Assembly (NCBI RefSeq): GCF_020966755.1
Contig: NZ_JAJKFT010000004.1
Span: forward strand, 1,116,001-1,180,000
Direction of reading: 5' to 3'
From: Blastopirellula sediminis
GTDB lineage: Bacteria > Planctomycetota > Planctomycetia > Pirellulales > Pirellulaceae
DNA length: 64,000 nt
Part shown: positions 47,228-56,443 of the stretch, one piece after another
Layout: the number at the start of each line of letters is the position of its first letter
Position numbering within the stretch: the stretch's first letter is position 1
The notes under the pieces: generated by a model
The model's input: only the letters and a program-made list of their open reading frames with translations
Databases searched by the model: none
What the model was told of the DNA's origin: nothing
Translations under genes and position numbers: made by a program

Positions 47228-47472
47228 ACTTGCTCGAAATCTTGCTGCAGGCCCTCGATGGGCTGCTAGCGGAGACGATGATCTTTGCGGTGCGGCTTTA
47301 CCAATTCTTTTTGAGCCCGATCTTCGGGCGGCAGTGCATTTACCAGCCTACCTGTAGTCACTACTTTATCGGCGCCGTCAAAAAGTATGGGCCGATCAGC
47401 GGACTGCTGCGGGGAGCGTGGCGAATCTGCCGCTGCAATCCGTTCTGTCAGGGCGGTTACGATCCTCCGTAA
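47224..47472 (+). CDS. yidD: Membrane protein insertion efficiency factor YidD
   Basis: 82 aa, helps YidC/Sec insert inner-membrane proteins. The conserved block is present: [53 protein letters not shown], with all the family cysteines. It begins at the ATG overlapping the rnpA stop, with GGAAGG upstream. In many bacteria yidD lies between rnpA and yidC; no yidC follows here. Confidence 0.93.
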   Translation: MNLLEILLQALDGLLAETMIFAVRLYQFFLSPIFGRQCIYQPTCSHYFIGAVKKYGPISGLLRGAWRICRCNPFCQGGYDPP

Positions 47473-47599
47473 AACGTTTCGTAAATCGGCCTTGACCGTG
47501 CTATCAGATTAAAATAGCCTTCGCCCCGAAACTTCGACCTCAATGCGCCGCAAGGATTCGCGGCGCGAGAAGCCACGTCGACACGGAGCGTCGCACGCT

Positions 47600-49387
47600 A
47601 TGACTACTCGGGCACTTCAATCTCGTTCACGTACCGCCGCCGTTTTGCTGGTCGCCGGCGGCTTGCTGGTTTCGCCTGGGTGCGTCTCGTGGTTTCATGA
47701 CGAGGAACCGCCGGCCATCGTCGACACTTCGCCCGCCGAGTGGGAACTATCGCGGGTTGTCGGCGATTTGACCGTTCCGGTTGGTCTAGAACCGGCGAAG
47801 ATCCAAGCGGTTTCGATGGTGGTCGGTCTCGACAACACCGGTAGCGATCCCCCGCCGTCGCCGCTGCAAGAATCGCTGATCAACGAGATGCGGATTCGCA
47901 AAATCGCGAATCCCAATACCGAACTCGCGTCGCCGCGCACGTCGCTGGTGATCGCCGAAGCGTACATTCCGCCAGGTGCTCGAGCCGGCGACCGCGTTGA
48001 TATCCGCGTGCTGACGCCGCGCGACTCGGAAACGACCAGTCTGGTCGGCGGCTGGATGTTGGAAGCGGCCCTGTCGGAATCGGCCGTTCTCGAAGGTCGC
48101 TTGCGTAAAGGGGAAACCTTCGTTCGCGGCCATGGCGCCATTCTCACGGACAACGTCCGCCAAGGTCAGGACGATGCTGAATTGCTCCTGAAACGGGGCG
48201 TGATTCTCGGCGGCGGCATCCTGAAGAAGGATCGTCCGATTGGGCTGGCGATGGGCGCCAGCGACGTTTCGATCCAGGCCAGCGCTCGCGTCGGCCAGGC
48301 GATCAATGGCCGCTTTTTCAGCTATCAAAACGGGGGCGGCAAGACCGGCGTCGCCAATCCGCTGGACGACAAAAAGATCGAACTGCGAGTTCATCCGAAA
48401 TACTACGAAAACGTTCCCCGCTTTCTCCGCGTCGTCCGCTACATCCCGATCGGCGACACGACTGAAGAACGCTTGCAACGGATTACCAACGCCGAAGCGG
48501 AGATGCTGATCCCGGAAACGGCCGAAGCGGGCGCTATGAAGCTCGAAGCGCTCGGCAAAGATTCGCTCGATTCGCTGAAGAAGGGGCTCGTCTCGAAGAG
48601 CCCACTGGTTCGCTTCTGTGCGGCGGAATCGCTCGCCTATCTGGATGATCCGGCGGCGATTCCGACGTTGACCGAAGCGGCTCGCAGCCAAAGCGAGTTC
48701 CGCCATCGGGCGTTTCTCGCCTTCGGCACGCTCGACGATCTGTCGGTGATCGACGAACTGGAAGGACTGCTCCACTGCGAAAGCGTCGAAGCTCGCTACG
48801 GCGCGTTTGACACGCTGCTCAAAAAGACCGGCAAGGCGCCGATCGTCCGCGGCGTCGACATGAAGGGGCGATTCGTCTTCCATTCGATCCGCACCAACTC
48901 GCCGCCGCTGATTCACTTCCGCATGACTGAACGCTCGGAAGTGGTCGTCTTTGGCGATCAAATTCCGGTCCGGACCGACGCCGTCTTGCTAATGCCGAAG
49001 GGGTTGACCATCACCGGCACGACCGATGGCAAGCTGAAGGTGACCCGCGTGGTCGCCGGCCGCGAGAATCAGGCGTTCGTCTGCGAGCCGATCGTGGGCG
49101 AGCTGATCAAGGGAATCGTCGACGCCGAAGGGGACTATCCGGAGGTGATGAAGGCGATTTACAGCCTGAAGCAGCAGGGCGCCATCGACGCCAAGGTCGA
49201 AGCCGATTCGCTCGCCAGTAACGATCGCGTCTATTATCTCGATCGGGAGGAGATTGACGATTCGGCAGAATGGGCTGCGGATGAGTCGGAAACGGAAGCG
49301 GTTGAAGAGGATACGGCGGAGGCCGACTCAGAAGAAATTGCTTCCAGCGAGAAATCGGACGAGAAAAGTTGGTGGCGGTTTTGGTAA
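47600..49387 (+). CDS. FlgI (flagellar P-ring)-like lipoprotein with HEAT-like repeats
   Basis: 595 aa. Lipoprotein signal peptide: TAAVLLVAGGLLVSPGC, cysteine near residue 27. Residues about 65-330 resemble FlgI: IQAVSMVVGLDNTGSDPPPS for the LVxGLxGTGD motif, SLVIAEAYIPPGARAGDRVDIRVL for the vtA-lPpfa-xGxxiDvtV motif, and TTSLVGGWMLEAAL for SLxGGtLLxTPL. Residues about 345-440 look like HEAT/PBS repeats (SPLVRFCAAESLAYLDDPAAIPTL, FRHRAFLAFGTLDDLSVIDEL). The tail is acidic and ends WWRFW. No flagellar gene is nearby, so it is more likely a periplasmic ring or surface protein than a true P-ring. An ATG at 47543 is an alternative start. Confidence 0.7.
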   Translation: MTTRALQSRSRTAAVLLVAGGLLVSPGCVSWFHDEEPPAIVDTSPAEWELSRVVGDLTVPVGLEPAKIQAVSMVVGLDNTGSDPPPSPLQESLINEMRIRKIANPNTELASPRTSLVIAEAYIPPGARAGDRVDIRVLTPRDSETTSLVGGWMLEAALSESAVLEGRLRKGETFVRGHGAILTDNVRQGQDDAELLLKRGVILGGGILKKDRPIGLAMGASDVSIQASARVGQAINGRFFSYQNGGGKTGVANPLDDKKIELRVHPKYYENVPRFLRVVRYIPIGDTTEERLQRITNAEAEMLIPETAEAGAMKLEALGKDSLDSLKKGLVSKSPLVRFCAAESLAYLDDPAAIPTLTEAARSQSEFRHRAFLAFGTLDDLSVIDELEGLLHCESVEARYGAFDTLLKKTGKAPIVRGVDMKGRFVFHSIRTNSPPLIHFRMTERSEVVVFGDQIPVRTDAVLLMPKGLTITGTTDGKLKVTRVVAGRENQAFVCEPIVGELIKGIVDAEGDYPEVMKAIYSLKQQGAIDAKVEADSLASNDRVYYLDREEIDDSAEWAADESETEAVEEDTAEADSEEIASSEKSDEKSWWRFW

Positions 49388-49506
49388 ACTAAGAGACTCC
49401 GCGTACGTATAGTACGGGGAAACTCATTAACTACCATAGATGGCTGCCCGCGCTTGCGCGGTAGGCTGCCGGTTTACCTTTACCTCCCCCGCAATCGTCT
49501 GTTTCT

Positions 49507-52500
49507 ATGCTGAAGGCGCTCGAACTTGTCGGTTTCAAGAGCTTCGCCGACAAAACGCGGTTCGAGTTTCCCCCCGGCATTACGGTGGTGGTTGGGCCCA
49601 ATGGTTCCGGTAAGTCGAATATCGTCGACGCCATCAAGTGGGCTTTAGGCGAACAAAGCGCAAAAAGTCTCCGCGGCAAAGAGATGGCGGACGTCATCTT
49701 CAAAGGTGCCGCCTCGGGTGCCCGCAAGCCGGCCAATTCGGCCGAAGCGACGATCGTCTTCGACAATAGTGAAGGCCAGCTCTCGATCGACTCGCCTGAG
49801 GTCCATGTTTCCCGCCGCGTTTACCGCAGCGGCGAAGCCGAATACCTGATCAATCGCCATCCCTGCCGTTTGCGCGACGTCCGCGATCTGTGCAGCGGAA
49901 CCGGCGTCGGCGCCGACGCCTACGCGATCATCGAGCAAGGGAAGGTCGACACGCTGCTGCAAGCGTCGTCGAAAGATCGCCGCGCGATCTTTGAAGAAGC
50001 GGCCGGGATCAGCCGGTTCAAATCGAAAAAGCTGGAAACGCAGCGGCGGCTCGAGCGAGTTGAGCAGAACCTGCTCCGCTTGGCCGATATCGTCGACGAA
50101 GTGGGCGGTCGTTTGAAAAGCGTCCGCGCTCAGGCCGGCAAGGCGCAGCGTTACCGGGAATATAGTCAACGTCTGCAAGATTTGCGGGTTAGCGTCGGCC
50201 TCGTCGATTGGCGAGCCCTCACCGCACGGCTCGAAGAATACGAAGTCGAGCTGTCGCAACTTCGCGAAGAAGCGGCCTCGCTGACGCAAGCAGTGAAAGC
50301 GTCGGAAGAGCGGAGCGCAGCGCTGGAGACCGAAGCGCGGGCTCTGACTGACGGCATGGCCCAGGCCGAAGGGGATCTTTCCCGCGCCGAACAGCGGGTT
50401 GCCACGCTTTCCGCCGCCTCCAACATGCAATATCGCCAGTTGCATGAGCTGACCCGCGACATCGCCAGCCGGCGTGAACGGGTTTCGCGGCTCAAATCGG
50501 CCGAAGCCTCGCTGACGATCGACGTCAAATCAATCCGCGGTTTGCTCGACGCGGCACGCTTGCAGTACGAAACGGTCGTTGAAGAACTCCATAGCGTCGA
50601 AGAAACGGCCGCCGACCTGGAGGCTGGCGTCGAACAACTTCGCAAAGACCGGGAAGAGCGTCGCCAGCGGCACGTCGAACTGCTGAAGGAAGCTTCGAGC
50701 CTGGAAAACTCGATCGGCGCCATCGAAGCCGAAGTCGCCGCCGCTCAGCGCCGGTTGAGCGAAGTGGCCGAGCAATACAGCGAGATCTGCGCCGCGATCG
50801 CCGCCCAGCAAAGCGAGCTGGAGGCCTTTGAAGAAGAAGGCGCCCGGGTCGCGATCGACCTGGAGAAGAAGCAGGAGCGGCTCGATCAGACGCAAGATCG
50901 TTTGTCGCGGCAGCGTGACGACCTGCGAACGCGGCAAGACGCGCTCACTACCCTTTCTCATCGTCGTGCGGCGATTCACGAGCGAGCCAAGGTCCTCGAC
51001 GAGCTGGAAAAGCGGTACGAAGGGCTCAACGCCGGCGTGAAGGAAGTGCTGTCACGCGCTCGGGACGAAAAGGAATATCACTTCCGCTCGGTCGCCGGCC
51101 TGGTCGCCGACGTCTTTCAGGTCGACGTCCAAATCGCCACCCTGATCGAAATCGCCCTCGGCGACGCCGCCCATTACGTGGTGCTGCGCGACGCCGCGCT
51201 GGTCGACGCTATCGAAAATGGCCGCGTTCATTTTCCGGGACGCGTCGGCTTGATCGAGCTGGAAAGCTGTCTTCCCCGCGTTGGCGAAGATGACGAAGAG
51301 CAGCTAGCAGAAGATGGCGACGTTCGCGGGCGAGCCGATCGCTTTGTCGAGACGGCCGAAGAATTCGCTCCGCTGGTCAGCCAACTGTTGGGTGACGCCT
51401 GGATTGTGACCGATCTGGCGGCCGCTCGTCGTTTGCATCGGCAATACCCGCGTCGCCGCTTTGTGGCGGAGACAGGGGAAATGCTCGAAGCGGACGGCCG
51501 AATCTACGTCGGTCCACGAGCCAACGCCTCTGGCATCATTTCGCGACGTAGCGAACTGCGCTCGCTTCGCGATCAGCTGGCCGATTTGGACGAGGAAATT
51601 GAAACAGGCCGCGGCGAAATCACCGCGCTGCAACACGAAATCGCCGAAGCGGACGACGAACTGCGCAGCGCCATCGACGAACATCGTCAGGCGACCCTCG
51701 CCCAGTCGGAGCATCGCGCTCGTCTGGCCGCAGTGCAGCAGCAGCTCGAACATCTGGCCCGCGATCAACATCGAAGCGGCCAAGAGCAGGAATCGATCCG
51801 CCGGCAGATTGAGGATGGGGACTCGCGACTTCAGTCGGTGCGTCACTCCTTGGCCGAAAAACAGCGGGAAACGGCCAATTTGGAGCGAGCGGCCGACGAC
51901 GACCACGCCAAGGCGGCGATGCTCGAGAGCGAACGAGCCCAGGTCGGGCAGCAAGCGACCAGCTTGAAAATCGAGCTCGCCAAAAGCGAGCAGCAGGTCA
52001 CTTCGCTCGGGCAGCAAGCGAAACAGACCGAACAGGCCTTGGCCGAGAAATCGCAGGCGATCGCGGAAAACCGAGATCGTCTGACCGGCGAGCAAAAACA
52101 GTATTCGACCCTGGAGCGGGAAATCCTCTCCGCCAACGGCGAATTGGCCCATTTGTACCTGATTCGCGAACAGCGTTATCGCGAAGTCCACTCGGGCCGC
52201 GTCCGTCGCCGCGCGATTGAAACGCAGCGAGCCGAAATCACCGCCGATTCGCAACGGATGCGGCGCGAGATGGAAGGAATCGCCGAGCGAATGCATCGCA
52301 AAGAGCTGGCTGGCGGCGATCTGCGACATGAACGAGGAACGCTAGCGGCTCGTTTGCTCGAAGATTACGGCATCGAAATCAACAAGTATGCCGACAAAGA
52401 GGATCTTGAGCCGATCGAGGATCGCCAGGCGGTCGACGAAGAGATCGCCGACCTGCGCCGCAAAGTGACCAACATCGGCGCCGTAAACGTCGACGCGCTG

Positions 52501-53136
52501 CAGGAATTGGACGAGTTGGAGCAGCGTTACGCCCATCTGTCCGGTCAGCTGAACGATTTAACCGAAGCGAAGCAGTCGCTCGAAAAGATCATTCACAAGA
52601 TCAACGCCGACAGTCGCCGGCTGTTTGAAGAGACGCTGACGACGGTGCGGGATAACTTCCGCCAGCTCTTCCGCAAGGTGTTCGGCGGCGGCTCGGCCGA
52701 CATCATCCTCGAAGAGGGAGTCGACGTCCTGGAGGCCGGGGTCGACATCGTGGCGACTCCGCCAGGTAAGAACACGCTCCACATCTCGCTGCTGAGCGGC
52801 GGTGAGCGCGCGCTGACGGCAGTGACGCTGCTGCTAGCGATATTCCAGTTCCGCCCGAGTCCTTTCTGTATTTTGGACGAAGTGGACGGTCCGCTCGATG
52901 AAGCGAACATTGGACGCTTCGTCGACGTCTTAAGAGGGTTCCTCGACTGGACGCGGTTTGTGATCGTCACGCACTCCAAGGCGACGATGGCTGCGGCCTC
53001 GACGTTGTATGGGGTGACGATGCAAGAGTCGGGCGTGTCGAAGCGGGTCTCGGTGCAGTTCGACGACGTCAGCGAAGACGGCCAGATTTCGCAGGCCGCC
53101 GTCGACCGAGATGGCGGTGACGCGCAGGTTGCGTGA
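49507..53136 (+). CDS. smc: Chromosome segregation protein SMC
   Basis: 1209 aa condensin ATPase, full length. N-terminal head with Walker A GPNGSGKSNIVDAIKWALG (residues 32-50) and the R-loop region; long coiled coils to about residue 505 and again 680-1015; hinge near 520-670 (KYEG..VAGLVADVFQVD, VVLRDAALVDAIENGRVHFPG). C-terminal head with signature LLSGGERALTAVTLLLAIF and Walker B FCILDEVDGPLDEANIGRF. ScpA/ScpB are not in the window. The long predicted helices explain the charged, E/R-rich composition. Confidence 0.96.
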   Translation: MLKALELVGFKSFADKTRFEFPPGITVVVGPNGSGKSNIVDAIKWALGEQSAKSLRGKEMADVIFKGAASGARKPANSAEATIVFDNSEGQLSIDSPEVHVSRRVYRSGEAEYLINRHPCRLRDVRDLCSGTGVGADAYAIIEQGKVDTLLQASSKDRRAIFEEAAGISRFKSKKLETQRRLERVEQNLLRLADIVDEVGGRLKSVRAQAGKAQRYREYSQRLQDLRVSVGLVDWRALTARLEEYEVELSQLREEAASLTQAVKASEERSAALETEARALTDGMAQAEGDLSRAEQRVATLSAASNMQYRQLHELTRDIASRRERVSRLKSAEASLTIDVKSIRGLLDAARLQYETVVEELHSVEETAADLEAGVEQLRKDREERRQRHVELLKEASSLENSIGAIEAEVAAAQRRLSEVAEQYSEICAAIAAQQSELEAFEEEGARVAIDLEKKQERLDQTQDRLSRQRDDLRTRQDALTTLSHRRAAIHERAKVLDELEKRYEGLNAGVKEVLSRARDEKEYHFRSVAGLVADVFQVDVQIATLIEIALGDAAHYVVLRDAALVDAIENGRVHFPGRVGLIELESCLPRVGEDDEEQLAEDGDVRGRADRFVETAEEFAPLVSQLLGDAWIVTDLAAARRLHRQYPRRRFVAETGEMLEADGRIYVGPRANASGIISRRSELRSLRDQLADLDEEIETGRGEITALQHEIAEADDELRSAIDEHRQATLAQSEHRARLAAVQQQLEHLARDQHRSGQEQESIRRQIEDGDSRLQSVRHSLAEKQRETANLERAADDDHAKAAMLESERAQVGQQATSLKIELAKSEQQVTSLGQQAKQTEQALAEKSQAIAENRDRLTGEQKQYSTLEREILSANGELAHLYLIREQRYREVHSGRVRRRAIETQRAEITADSQRMRREMEGIAERMHRKELAGGDLRHERGTLAARLLEDYGIEINKYADKEDLEPIEDRQAVDEEIADLRRKVTNIGAVNVDALQELDELEQRYAHLSGQLNDLTEAKQSLEKIIHKINADSRRLFEETLTTVRDNFRQLFRKVFGGGSADIILEEGVDVLEAGVDIVATPPGKNTLHISLLSGGERALTAVTLLLAIFQFRPSPFCILDEVDGPLDEANIGRFVDVLRGFLDWTRFVIVTHSKATMAAASTLYGVTMQESGVSKRVSVQFDDVSEDGQISQAAVDRDGGDAQVA

Positions 53137-53405
53137 CCGTATAACCCGCGTAATCGCTACCATCCGCACGACTCGCTCTATCTTCCGCGCCTATAATTTA
53201 AGTATTAGCGAAGAAATCGTTGGCGGGGGCATGCCTAGGGCTGTCCATTCTAACCCGGCTAATGAGAACGACTTGCATCGGCCCAATTCGATCGGATTCG
53301 GATGGCGACGGTCGCTCCGTAAGGCACGATTTTGCTTGTTGGCAGCATCTATCCGGAAAGATGCTAAAGAAAAGCCCCCGATTGATTCGAAATTAAGCTT
53401 CGGAA

Positions 53406-53631
53406 GGTTTGTTCTGTCGAGTCACGTCACCTAAACGCGGCTCAAAGACAAACCGGCAAGGGGGGTACATCTCAATCAGGGCGTAAGCCGCATCGTTTCG
53501 CAAACGGACGGGATGCGAAACGAGGTGGAGGTACGTCTTCTCTGAGGGGATCCCTTATGCCGCCACCTCGCCGAATCATTGGATTCGAAGCGACGCGAAG
53601 GCGATGGGAAAAGATTTCTCACCCTCTTCGC
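53406..53631 (+). ncRNA. Possible structured RNA/leader with alternative hairpins
   Basis: Within the 738-base gap after smc, several perfect stems follow one another. GGTTTGT 53406-53412 pairs with ACAAACC 53448-53454. TCGTTTCGCA 53493-53502 pairs with TGCGAAACGA 53514-53523. CGAGGTGG 53521-53528 pairs with CCACCTCG 53563-53570. GCGAAG 53595-53600 pairs with CTTCGC 53626-53631. The second and third share bases 53521-53523, so they compete. This could be a leader controlling the downstream HTH gene or a separate small RNA. It does not match tmRNA, RNase P, SRP or 6S signatures I know. Nothing else is seen in 53137-53874. Confidence 0.3.
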
Positions 53632-53874
53632 TGAGATTCGCTTTCAGTGGTTTAGAGACTTGAGGCGCGGAGTCAGAAGGAACTGAACACGAGCCACAGA
53701 GCGATGCATTTTTATCAGCCCTAACCCAGATGTTTGCGAACGCCGGACAAGTCCCACTGTCGACGCGAGGGAAGAAGCGTCAAGGCGATTAGCGAGCAAG
53801 GGCTGGACGCGTGTTTCCGATTTACGGGAACGCGGTGGAGGTCAACTCAACTAGAGAGTAACGGAGAGCCTGAG

Positions 53875-54447
53875 ATGAAGGTCTTCACAACAGGACAGGT
53901 CGCGAAGATCTGTAAAGTGGCCCCGCGCACGGTAAGCAAGTGGTTCGATTCGGGCCGTCTTAAAGGTTACCGGATTCCGGGATCGCAAGATCGCCGAATT
54001 CCGCGGGAATATCTGATTAAGTTCTTGAAAGAGCACGGGATGCCCTTGGGCGACCTGGAAGACGAAGCCATGGCCAAGTGCCTGATCGTCGCTCAAGATC
54101 AAGTCTTGGTCGAAAATCTGCGTCGTGAATTGCCGCCCGAAAAGTCGTTCAAGGTCGCTGTGGCCGCGAGCGGTTTTGAAGCCGGTATTCAAGCCGAAGG
54201 TTTCCACCCGGACTGCATCATCGTCGACTTTTCAATCGGTCGCGTCGAAGCGTTGCAGATTTGCCAAAATCTGCGTCGCAACATCGACTTCGCCGAAACG
54301 ATCCTCATCGCCCTGCTGCCGGATGACGGCAACCCGATGAGCTTCGATCGCTCGACGATCAATGAAACCTTTAAGAAGCCGTTCGACGCCGCTTTGCTGG
54401 CCGAGCGCCTTCGCACGCTGATTGGCGCCAAGAAAGAATTGGTCTAG
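53875..54447 (+). CDS. Excisionase/MerR-type HTH protein with receiver-like domain
   Basis: 190 aa. Residues 1-50 form a helix-turn-helix of the excisionase (MerR-like) type: VFTTGQVAKICKVAPRTVSKWFDSGRLKGYRIPGSQDRRIPREYLIKFL. Residues about 65-185 resemble a CheY-type receiver: AKCLIVAQDQ, phospho-acceptor-like Asp in CIIVDFSIG, ILIALLPDD and the conserved Lys in FKKPFD; one acidic residue of the usual N-terminal pair is lacking. Putting DNA binding first and the receiver second is the reverse of ordinary response regulators. GGAGAG supports the ATG at 53875. A terminator follows, so it is a single-gene unit. Target unknown. Confidence 0.75.
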   Translation: MKVFTTGQVAKICKVAPRTVSKWFDSGRLKGYRIPGSQDRRIPREYLIKFLKEHGMPLGDLEDEAMAKCLIVAQDQVLVENLRRELPPEKSFKVAVAASGFEAGIQAEGFHPDCIIVDFSIGRVEALQICQNLRRNIDFAETILIALLPDDGNPMSFDRSTINETFKKPFDAALLAERLRTLIGAKKELV

Positions 54448-54480
54448 TCAGTAATCGATATAGAATCGCCGATTCGCATT

Positions 54481-54514
54481 ACGCCGCGGACAGACCCCCG
54501 CGGCGTTTTTTTTT
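54481..54514 (+). terminator. Rho-independent terminator after the HTH/receiver gene
   Basis: ACGCCGCGG, eight-base loop, CCGCGGCGT and a run of nine T. It begins 34 bases after the stop. Confidence 0.9.
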
Positions 54515-54685
54515 GCGCTCGCCCCAATCTTTCCCACCTCCGGCCAAAAGTGCGGTTATCTACGGGCCCCGCTTACGGTTGGAAAGCTGGGGACCCGCAA
54601 TGGTTTATGGTCAAAAGGCCTCTTTTCAAGGTCGGTTGGCAGGGTACCATGGTGGGTTGTCCTAAGTTCAACCCAGACAGCGGAT

Positions 54686-55198
54686 ATGGCCGGCGAACTG
54701 ACCCATTTCGACGACTCCGGCGCCAGCCGAATGGTCGACGTCAGCGCCAAGCCGACGACGGTCAGAACGGCCAAAGCCGAAGCTTCCGTCGTTATGGCGG
54801 CGGCGACGGCGGCGAGGATCGCCCAACGCGATCTCGGCAAAGGGGACGTCCTGGAAGTCGCTCGCTTGGCCGGCATCATGGCGGCCAAGCGGACCGGCGA
54901 GTGGATCCCGCTTTGCCATCCGATTCCGCTGGAAGGGGTGACGATTGACTTTCGCTTTGTCGATGCGACGACCCTGGTGATCGAAGCGTCGACGCGAACC
55001 ACCGGCAAGACCGGCGTCGAGATGGAAGCGCTTACCGCCGCTTCCGCCGCCGCTCTCACCGTGTACGACATGTGTAAATCGATCGATCGAGAGATGGAGA
55101 TTCGCGCGGTTCGACTGTTGGAAAAGACAGGCGGGCGCTCGGGTCACTTTGTCCGATCTGCCGATGGCGACCAAGCGGACTCCGCATCATCGCGGTAA
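54686..55198 (+). CDS. moaC: Cyclic pyranopterin monophosphate synthase MoaC
   Basis: 170 aa, second step of molybdenum cofactor synthesis together with MoaA. MVDVSAKPTTVRTAKAEA at residues 16-33, GIMAAKRTGEWIPLCHPIPLEGV (conserved His and substrate region) and GVEMEALTAASAAALTVYDMCKSID (catalytic Glu and Asp) are all present. Ends in a short polar tail. The ATG at 54686 fits family length. The polyprenyl synthase follows after 39 bases. Confidence 0.92.
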   Translation: MAGELTHFDDSGASRMVDVSAKPTTVRTAKAEASVVMAAATAARIAQRDLGKGDVLEVARLAGIMAAKRTGEWIPLCHPIPLEGVTIDFRFVDATTLVIEASTRTTGKTGVEMEALTAASAAALTVYDMCKSIDREMEIRAVRLLEKTGGRSGHFVRSADGDQADSASSR

Positions 55199-55237
55199 CG
55201 CCGATTTTTCGACTGACAGTTTTAGGGCGATTTTGTT

Positions 55238-56254
55238 GTGAGCCAAGCAGCCAACGGCGTACCCCGCTCTTTACCCGCTGACGCCCAGTTTCTTTCCTCG
55301 GCGTACGGCGGCATCGCGCACGAAATGGCGGCGGTCGAAAAGATCCTGACCCGCGAGATGAGCTCGCGCTACGAAGCGGTCAACGAAGTCGTTTCGTACG
55401 GCTGCATGCTCGGCGGCAAACGGATGCGTCCCGCGCTATTGCTGTTGGCGGCCAAAGCCTGCGGCAACGTGACCGACGCCCACTACACGCTCGGCGCCGT
55501 GATCGAGATGATTCACACTGCGACGCTCGTCCATGACGACGTCCTCGATGAAGCCGATCAGCGCCGTCATTTGGCGACCGTCAACTCGCGCTGGAACAAC
55601 GAGACCAGCGTCCTGCTCGGCGACTTCCTCTTTTCGCACGCGTTCTACCTGGCGACCACTTTGCCGACCACTTGCGCCGCTCGCATGATCGGTCGTTCGA
55701 CCAACGTCGTCTGCGAAGGGGAACTGCGCCAGATCGCCAGTCGCCAGGCGTTTGAAACGAGCGAAGAGGAATACCTCGAAATCATCGACGCCAAAACGGC
55801 GGAGCTCTGCGCTTGTGCTTGTGAACTCGGCGCTCGCTACGCGGAAGCGAGCGAAGAGCAAGTCGCCGCGCTCGAGAAGTTCGGCCGTGATCTGGGCGTC
55901 GCATTCCAGATCGCTGACGATCTGCTCGACGTCGAAGGAAACGAAGTCGAAACCGGCAAGTCGCTCGGCACTGATCTCGAAAAGCAAAAGCCGACGCTGC
56001 CGTTGATCTACGCCCTGCAATACTTCCAGGGTGACGAACGGGAACAAGTTCTCGCGATCGTCGAAGGCCCGGCCGAACGCCGCGGCATCGATCTCAAGCC
56101 TTGGCTCGCCCAGTGCGACGCTCTGGGATATGCTCGCCGCCGCGCCAACGAATACGTCCAATCGGCGATCGACGCTCTCGCGGTTCTCCCGCCGTCCGAA
56201 GCCCGGACGACGCTGGAACAATTGGCCAGCTTCGTCACAGCTCGCTCGTGCTAA
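55238..56254 (+). CDS. Polyprenyl synthetase (trans-prenyltransferase)
   Basis: 338 aa. Builds C40-50-type prenyl diphosphates for quinones from FPP/GPP and IPP. First Asp-rich motif in TLVHDDVLDEADQRR (DDxxD, near residue 98), second in FQIADDLLDVEGNE (near residue 227). GGKRMRPALLLLAA and GKSLGTDLEKQKPTLPLIYA are the further conserved blocks (IPP binding and K/PT region). The large residue before DDxxD that sets product length cannot be judged by eye. GTG start at 55238. A pair of repeat arms follows. Confidence 0.88.
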   Translation: MSQAANGVPRSLPADAQFLSSAYGGIAHEMAAVEKILTREMSSRYEAVNEVVSYGCMLGGKRMRPALLLLAAKACGNVTDAHYTLGAVIEMIHTATLVHDDVLDEADQRRHLATVNSRWNNETSVLLGDFLFSHAFYLATTLPTTCAARMIGRSTNVVCEGELRQIASRQAFETSEEEYLEIIDAKTAELCACACELGARYAEASEEQVAALEKFGRDLGVAFQIADDLLDVEGNEVETGKSLGTDLEKQKPTLPLIYALQYFQGDEREQVLAIVEGPAERRGIDLKPWLAQCDALGYARRRANEYVQSAIDALAVLPPSEARTTLEQLASFVTARSC

Positions 56255-56262
56255 ACGCACAA

Positions 56263-56412
56263 CACTAGCCCGCAGCGCAAGCAAGGGAATGTGTTGGGCG
56301 ATTCTAGGAACGGCGGAACCTGGCGTTCGAACGAAATAGGATTCGTCGTATGAGCTTCAACACTAGCCATTTGCTTGCGCACGCATTCCCTCGCTTGCGC
56401 TGCGGGCTAGTG
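56263..56412. repeat. Long inverted repeat, 29-bp arms with one mismatch
   Basis: Left arm 56263-56291 (CACTAGCCCGCAGCGCAAGC..GGGAATG), right arm 56384-56412 its reverse complement except one base. The middle contains another partial CACTAGCC (56361). Same family as 21486-21630, but with the GCAGCGCAAGC variant also seen at 6526. It lies between convergent genes (polyprenyl synthase and nrdR). Confidence 0.7.
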
Positions 56413-56443
56413 GAAGAAGAGTGATCGCGAAGTCATCTAGCGC

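Noticed and set aside
53137-53434. 107-codon frame after smc
   Set aside because: Begins inside the smc end in another frame, no recognisable features, and lacks an initiation signal.
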